Assembly: GCA_016780525.1 (NCBI GenBank)
Contig: JADHLR010000037.1
Location: forward strand, 1-11,853
Length of the DNA stretch: 11,853 nucleotides
From: Candidatus Puniceispirillum sp.
Lineage (GTDB): Bacteria; Pseudomonadota; Alphaproteobacteria; Puniceispirillales; Puniceispirillaceae
Reading direction: 5' to 3'
In this document: positions 7,475 through 11,853 of the stretch, in pieces
How positions within the stretch are numbered: position 1 is the stretch's first letter
How the letters are laid out: each line of letters starts with the position of its first letter
Notes under the pieces: generated by a model
Told to the model about the DNA's origin: nothing
Database searches by the model: none
The model's input: the letters and a program-made list of their open reading frames with translations, nothing else
Position numbers and translations under genes: made by a program

Positions 7475-9809
7475 CGGGTGCCCCGTCATCAAGCATGCTG
7501 CAAATTCGCTGATGCGTTGGTGCGGTCTTTGCCAGACGGATAAAAGCAGCGCGTTCGCGTGCATAGAACGCATCCTCATCTGCTTCGGCGCCGTCGCCAT
7601 CCGCCCGCACCATGACGCTGGCAATCGCCATTGCGGTGGTTTTGTCATGCGGCATGAAATCACCTTTATCAATACCGGCCTGCATAAATTCAGCCATTTT
7701 GTCAGACAGGCTGGCGCTTGCCAGTTGTCCCTGTGGTGGCTGTGGTGGCTGGTAATTTGGTGCCAACTCGCCAAGCAAGGCAATGGCCCGCGGCAATAAA
7801 CGATCACGATTCATGATTGTTTCATCATGCTCCGGCCGGAAATATTGCAATCGTGCCGATGTTTCGGGTGATGAGCCTGTCGCACCATAGCCAATATTCA
7901 TCCAGCATTTCCACGCCGCTTCATCCCAGTTTCCGGTGGCGTTATGCCAACGAAGATAGCTTTCTTTGACGCCGCCACCGCTGGGCACAACACCGACAGC
8001 CGATTCAACCAGACCCAACACCGAATTGCTATGGACGACCAGTTTATCGCAATGCGCCAACACTTCGAAGCCGCCGCCAACAGCCAGGCCAGAAGGCGCG
8101 CCGACAACCGGCACCGGCGCATATTTAAGATCTTTGACGGCCATCTGAAAGCGCCATAAAAAGCCGTTAATACCGTCCCAGTCGCCGGCCTCGATCATTG
8201 CCCGAAAGGCGTTCAGATCAACACCAGCTGAAAAATGCTGGGCATCATTATGAACGATGATGCCAGCGCCATGATCCTTGGCGGCGGCGGCGACAATCTG
8301 CATTGACTCGTCGGTCAGCGCATTGGCTTTTGAATGGAATTCGATAAGCCGCAAATCCCCCGCAAGCGCAAACAGGCTAGCCGCATTATTGGTTAAAATC
8401 GGCGTTAATGTCTGGCGTTTCAGTGAAAACCGCATCACGCCATCTGGCAAATTGATCGGGTGGCGCGTGCCACCTGCATGCCGCACAAGCAGCCGCTGCT
8501 GGCTGACGCTATAGGTGGGGCTGCCATCAGCGATGATCGCTGGCACCGCAAGACCGCATTCGTCACAGAGCGCGGCAAAACGCTCGCTGCCGATAGCATC
8601 AATCATTTCAAATGGCCCGCGTTGCCAGTTGAAGCCGAGCTTCATCGCGTCATCAATATCTTGCGGGTTTGTGGTGATATCGGGAACCAGACTGGCGGCA
8701 TAGCACAACACCCGGCCCAGAACATGGCGGCAGAATTGCGCCTGTGGGTCGCGGCCGTCGATAATCGGCAGCAATGGTTCAGCCCGACGCGCTGTTGCGT
8801 CGGCGGCGGCCACCGCCGAGGCTGGCAAATTTTTGCTGGCGACGCCATAGGGCGGCAGCCCATCGCCCTTATGCCCGGCCAATTGGCGTGCCATGCGCAC
8901 CCCGTCGGTGCCGGTCATGTAAAAGCCACCCTTGCCCTTATCGCCGGTAAAGCCATCGGCAATCATTCCGGCGATCATCCCGGCAATCATTTTGTTGTCA
9001 CCACCCACCGCGTGAAATTCATCACCATCTGGCAGAATGGTGCCAAGCGATGTCACAACATCAGCCATCAGATCAATGCCGATCAGATCATATAGACCAA
9101 ACACACCGGTTTTTGGAATGCCCATTGGCCGCCCCATTAGCGCGTCAGCATCTTCGATCGTCAGACCACAGCGTATGGCCTCGTCAATGCCGACCTGCAG
9201 TGCAAATACACCGACCCGGTTACCCAAAAATCCGGGGGTGTCGGCACAGCGCACAACGCCCTTGCCAAGCACGCGGTCGTTAAAATCGGCCAGCCGGTCA
9301 ATGACATCATCGGTGGTATCGGTGCCGCGCACCAGTTCGAGCAGGCGCATATAGCGCACCGGGTTGAAATAATGGGTGATGGCAAATCGCTGTTGGAATG
9401 CTGTTGGCATGTCTTCAACAAGCAGTTTGATCGGAATGGTTGAGGTGTTTGAACTGACAATGCAATCAGCACTGATGGTATCGTCCAGACGTTTATACAG
9501 GGCTTTTTTGATATCGAGACGTTCGACCACAGCTTCGATAATCCAGTCACAATCTGCAAGCTTGGCAAAATCCTCATCGATAATGCCCGGGGTGATGCGG
9601 TTAACATAGCTTTTATGCATCAATTGTGGTGGGTCAGACGCCAGCAGCCGATCCAGCGCCGCTGCCGCTGGTGGCTTGCTTGTGCTGTCTCTGGCATCAA
9701 GGTCAAGCAGCAACACATTATGACCGGCATTGGCAATTTGTGCGGCGATGCCGCTGCCCATGGTACCGGCACCAATGACGGCGATAGAACGAAACGGGGC
9801 GTGTGTCAT
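7464..9809 (-). CDS. Bifunctional 3-hydroxyacyl-CoA dehydrogenase / enoyl-CoA hydratase (FadN-like order)
   Basis: This 781-residue beta-oxidation enzyme hydrates 2-enoyl-CoA and oxidises the resulting 3-hydroxyacyl-CoA with NAD. The dehydrogenase half comes first. It has NAD site GAGTMG at 13-18, Asp36 at the end of the second strand (consistent with NAD), catalytic His146 in THYFNP with Glu158, and TPGFLGNRVG at 191-200; helical C-terminal domains follow to about 445. The hydratase-like half covers about 470-690, with an oxyanion-type stretch HFSAGVDL (525-532) and two expected catalytic glutamates, Glu582 (GGGFEVL) and Glu602 (LVESAVGVVP). This order matches Bacillus FadN and is the reverse of FadB/FadJ. 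A linker with QPPQPPQ is at 687-693. Its start lies 14 bp after the alpha/beta hydrolase, with only a weak ribosome site (AAGAG), so it may depend on coupling. The partner thiolase is not in the window. Acyl chain specificity is unknown. Confidence 0.88.
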   Translation of the reverse strand: MTHAPFRSIAVIGAGTMGSGIAAQIANAGHNVLLLDLDARDSTSKPPAAAALDRLLASDPPQLMHKSYVNRITPGIIDEDFAKLADCDWIIEAVVERLDIKKALYKRLDDTISADCIVSSNTSTIPIKLLVEDMPTAFQQRFAITHYFNPVRYMRLLELVRGTDTTDDVIDRLADFNDRVLGKGVVRCADTPGFLGNRVGVFALQVGIDEAIRCGLTIEDADALMGRPMGIPKTGVFGLYDLIGIDLMADVVTSLGTILPDGDEFHAVGGDNKMIAGMIAGMIADGFTGDKGKGGFYMTGTDGVRMARQLAGHKGDGLPPYGVASKNLPASAVAAADATARRAEPLLPIIDGRDPQAQFCRHVLGRVLCYAASLVPDITTNPQDIDDAMKLGFNWQRGPFEMIDAIGSERFAALCDECGLAVPAIIADGSPTYSVSQQRLLVRHAGGTRHPINLPDGVMRFSLKRQTLTPILTNNAASLFALAGDLRLIEFHSKANALTDESMQIVAAAAKDHGAGIIVHNDAQHFSAGVDLNAFRAMIEAGDWDGINGFLWRFQMAVKDLKYAPVPVVGAPSGLAVGGGFEVLAHCDKLVVHSNSVLGLVESAVGVVPSGGGVKESYLRWHNATGNWDEAAWKCWMNIGYGATGSSPETSARLQYFRPEHDETIMNRDRLLPRAIALLGELAPNYQPPQPPQGQLASASLSDKMAEFMQAGIDKGDFMPHDKTTAMAIASVMVRADGDGAEADEDAFYARERAAFIRLAKTAPTHQRICSMLDDGAPVRN
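8958..8993 (-). repeat. Three-copy 12-bp tandem repeat inside the dehydrogenase/hydratase gene
   Basis: Units at 8958-8969, 8970-8981 and 8982-8993 share the pattern GGC(A/G)ATCAT(T/C)NN. On the coding (reverse) strand they encode a repeated M-I-A-G tetrapeptide at about residues 274-284 of the dehydrogenase half, between its two C-terminal helical regions. The frame is kept, so the protein is intact. Confidence 0.6.
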
Positions 9810-9823
9810 AAAACAGCTCTTTG

Positions 9824-10621
9824 TCAGGATTGTTGAAAAAATGCCCGCAGCGCGGCGTTGACCTCAGTCGGGTATTCAGCAGGCAGCATATGCCCGGCGT
9901 CAGCAATAATAGTCATATCGGCGTTGGCCAGAGTTGCCACCATCTGTCGTCCAAATTTCAATGGCGTCATACGGTCATTTTCCGCCAGAATACATAGCGC
10001 CGGCTGGGTCAGCGACTGCGCTGCAGCTGGCCCGTTTTGATAGGCGTTGCACGCGTTGAGATCAGCCCGTAAAGCGTCATTATCATTCAGGGCCATCAAC
10101 CGTCGGCCATAGCCGATAAAAGAATGACCTGGCTGTGTGTTATCATGCATATGCGCCATCGGCCCATGTCCCCAGCTGGTCATCACACCAATCGCCTCAG
10201 CAAGGGCGTTGTCTGACATATCTAAAAGCTGCTGGCTGACCGGAATCGCCATCGCTCCGGCGATCAAAGCCACGCGCTTGATCCGTTGCGGGTTGGCGGC
10301 AGCGGCCTCGATTGCAATAAGACAGCCCTGCGAATGGCCGACCAACGTAGCCACGCTCACCTGCAAGCTGTCCATCAGCCTGATAACCCATGCTGCCATG
10401 TCTTCAATTGTTGCCGGCGGCGCGCCAGTAGACATGCCGTGCCCGGGAAAATCCGGTGCCAAAACCGAAAAGCCACGATAGGCAAAATAGCGGCTTTGCA
10501 GAACCCATGTCAGATGGTTTTGGCCACTGCCATGCAGCATGATGACCACCTCGCCATTGGCGTCAAATGGACGCCCGCCTGTTGCAATATGGATATCAAC
10601 GCCGTCAAGCTGGTGTTTCAT
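9824..10621 (-). CDS. Alpha/beta-fold hydrolase
   Basis: This is a 265-residue cytoplasmic serine hydrolase of the alpha/beta fold, close to the usual length for esterase or C-C hydrolase-like members. The oxyanion region is LHGSGQNHLTW (29-39). The nucleophile elbow GHSQG gives Ser97, the likely acid is Asp216 (LAENDRMTP), and the histidine is His244 (DAGHMLPAEYP), so the triad looks complete. DFPGHGMS (57-64) is typical of the family. TAGAGG, 8 bases before the ATG, supports this start. It sits 24 bp after the PLP enzyme gene and 14 bp before the bifunctional beta-oxidation gene on the same strand, so it may release or hydrolyse an ester or thioester in the same pathway. The substrate cannot be told from sequence. 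It is too short and lacks the pattern expected for homoserine O-acetyltransferase. Confidence 0.85.
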   Translation of the reverse strand: MKHQLDGVDIHIATGGRPFDANGEVVIMLHGSGQNHLTWVLQSRYFAYRGFSVLAPDFPGHGMSTGAPPATIEDMAAWVIRLMDSLQVSVATLVGHSQGCLIAIEAAAANPQRIKRVALIAGAMAIPVSQQLLDMSDNALAEAIGVMTSWGHGPMAHMHDNTQPGHSFIGYGRRLMALNDNDALRADLNACNAYQNGPAAAQSLTQPALCILAENDRMTPLKFGRQMVATLANADMTIIADAGHMLPAEYPTEVNAALRAFFQQS

Positions 10622-10645
10622 GTGATCAGCCTCTATTCAATTTCA

Positions 10646-11853
10646 TCAGCTTTTGGCAAGTTTCGCTGCTGCCCGAAAACCGGTTTCAAAATCGGCGCGC
10701 AGATCGTCAAAATCTTCCAGCCCAACCGACAGTCTGATCATGTCGTCTGACAGGCCACCTTCAACCATGGCTTCTGCCGAGATATGCGAATGTGTTGTGC
10801 TGGCCGGATGGATGACCAGGGTTTTCGCATCGCCAACATTGGCAAGATGCGAGGCCAGTTCGACTGACTCAATAAAGGCGCGGCCTGCCTCGCGGCCACC
10901 TTTCAGGCCGAAAACGATAATCGAGCCGGCACCGCGTGGCATCATACGCTTGGCAATTTCATGGCCGGGATGGTCAGTGCGTAACGGATGCCGCACCCAT
11001 GCCACAGCATCACTTTGCGACAAAAATACCAGCATTTTTTCGGTGTTCTCCATATGCCGCTGCATCCGCAAGGGCAGGGTTTCCATCCCCTGCAAAATAT
11101 GAAACGCATTTGTTGGCGACAGGCTTGGCCCGAAATTATACATGCCTTCAGCACGGAATTTTGCGGTAAAGGCGGCCGGCCCGAATTCCTCAAAGAAATT
11201 GATGCTGTCCATGGCGTAATGTGGCCCGGCAATCGTTGGAAATTTATCATTCTGGCCCCAGTCAAAATTGCCGCCGTCAACAACCGCGCCAGCAATCGCA
11301 ATGCCATGACCGCCAATCCATTTTGTCAGCGAGTGAATGATAATATTCGCACCAAGCGTGAATGGCTTTAACAGCCATGGGGTGTTGAATGTACAATCAA
11401 GCATCAATGGCACACCAGCTTTTGCGGTGACTTTGGCAACAGCCTCGACATCCATAATATCAAGTCCAGGGTTTCCAATCACCTCACCAAATACGATTTT
11501 GGTGTTCGGCTGGATGGCTGCCTCAATGGCGGCCACATTAGTCGGGTCGACAAAGCTTGTAGTGATGCCAAAACGCGGCAAAGTGTTTTCCAAAAGATTG
11601 ATATTTGCCCCATACATGCGTGACGAGGCAACAATGTGATCACCTTGTGAGCAGATGGTCATGATGGCAACAGCAAGCGCCGCCATGCCAGAGGCGGTCG
11701 CTGTTGCTGCAACACCGCCCTCAAGCGCGGCAATGCGCTGTTCGAGAACGGCAACAGTCGGATTTGAAATACGCGTATATACATTTCCGCCCAATTCCAT
11801 ATTATACAGTGCCGCAGCATGTTCGGTATCTTTGAAGACATAGGAGGTGGTTT
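10646..11853 (-). CDS. metY: O-acetylhomoserine sulfhydrylase-type PLP enzyme, 5' end cut by the window
   Basis: At least 401 residues of a Cys/Met-metabolism PLP enzyme are encoded here. The frame is open to the right edge: the 17 codons before the ATG at 11798-11800 read TTSYVFKDTEHAAALYN, a family-typical sequence, so that ATG is internal and roughly 25-30 N-terminal residues lie outside. Such enzymes make homocysteine (or methionine from methanethiol) from O-acetyl-L-homoserine. Family marks are YTRISNPT near the start, SGMAAL, and the PLP-binding lysine in HSLTKWIGGHG (codon 11321-11323). The PLP-nitrogen Asp lies in LDCTFNTP, where I would more commonly expect DNTxATP. SVGLEDFDDL near the C-terminus is also typical. 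It is the first gene here of a reverse-strand set with a hydrolase and a beta-oxidation enzyme. Cystathionine gamma-synthase or methionine gamma-lyase activity cannot be fully excluded, but length and motifs favour MetY. Confidence 0.85.
   Translation of the reverse strand, partial: TTSYVFKDTEHAAALYNMELGGNVYTRISNPTVAVLEQRIAALEGGVAATATASGMAALAVAIMTICSQGDHIVASSRMYGANINLLENTLPRFGITTSFVDPTNVAAIEAAIQPNTKIVFGEVIGNPGLDIMDVEAVAKVTAKAGVPLMLDCTFNTPWLLKPFTLGANIIIHSLTKWIGGHGIAIAGAVVDGGNFDWGQNDKFPTIAGPHYAMDSINFFEEFGPAAFTAKFRAEGMYNFGPSLSPTNAFHILQGMETLPLRMQRHMENTEKMLVFLSQSDAVAWVRHPLRTDHPGHEIAKRMMPRGAGSIIVFGLKGGREAGRAFIESVELASHLANVGDAKTLVIHPASTTHSHISAEAMVEGGLSDDMIRLSVGLEDFDDLRADFETGFRAAAKLAKS

Noticed and set aside
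7277..7807. 176-residue reverse open frame across the convergent junction
   Set aside because: It overlaps the ends of two real genes in other frames; its V-I-K-A-G repeats come from the 15-bp DNA repeat and not from a protein family.
8460..9095. 211-residue forward open frame opposite the dehydrogenase/hydratase
   Set aside because: It is antisense to an intact, clearly recognised gene and has no family-like sequence.
9824..10621. Homoserine O-acetyltransferase (MetX) paired with the MetY-like gene
   Set aside because: The protein is only 265 residues with a GHSQG elbow; MetX is about 100 residues longer with a different nucleophile context.
11798..11800. ATG at 11800 as the true start of the MetY-like gene
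   Set aside because: The 17 codons before it are open and match the family's conserved N-terminal region, so the gene continues past the window edge.

Overview
The window carries seven protein genes in two convergent blocks that meet near position 7412-7463. Base composition is moderate (roughly 50-55% GC by eye). The gene content is degradation of methylated amines, beta-oxidation and an O-acetylhomoserine sulfhydrylase. Together with the protein style this fits an aerobic alphaproteobacterium, probably marine, of the SAR116 or roseobacter type. That placement is inference from gene families; there is no rRNA or other phylogenetic marker here.

Forward block (153-7411): a small XRE-family regulator with a C-terminal cupin sensor domain is followed by two paralogous flavoproteins of about 830 residues and a trimethylamine methyltransferase (MttB) family protein. 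Each flavoprotein joins a covalent-FAD amine dehydrogenase domain to a folate-binding GcvT-like domain. The spacing is tight (5 and 12 bp between the last three genes), with good Shine-Dalgarno sequences, so these three form an operon. The first flavoprotein looks like dimethylglycine dehydrogenase and the second like sarcosine dehydrogenase. The third gene is a pyrrolysine-free MttB homologue. The simplest reading is a methylamine/betaine demethylation module that strips N-methyl groups in steps and hands them to tetrahydrofolate, controlled by the adjacent regulator. No corrinoid protein or corrinoid-activating protein is present, so the methyl acceptor of the MttB-like enzyme is not explained by this window.

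Reverse block (11853 down to 7464): an O-acetylhomoserine sulfhydrylase-type PLP enzyme (5' end cut by the window edge), an alpha/beta hydrolase, and a bifunctional 3-hydroxyacyl-CoA dehydrogenase/enoyl-CoA hydratase with the dehydrogenase half first (FadN-like order). Gaps are 24 and 14 bp, so they are probably co-transcribed. Their joint role is unclear.

Non-coding structure is concentrated at the borders. There is an 18-bp palindrome and a four-copy 14-bp tandem repeat upstream of the regulator. The regulator-operon junction holds a 12-bp direct repeat and a terminator-like hairpin. A three-copy 15-bp tandem repeat lies across the convergent gene ends. No RNA gene, CRISPR array, insertion sequence or phage gene was seen, and no stretch over 300 bases lacks a gene.
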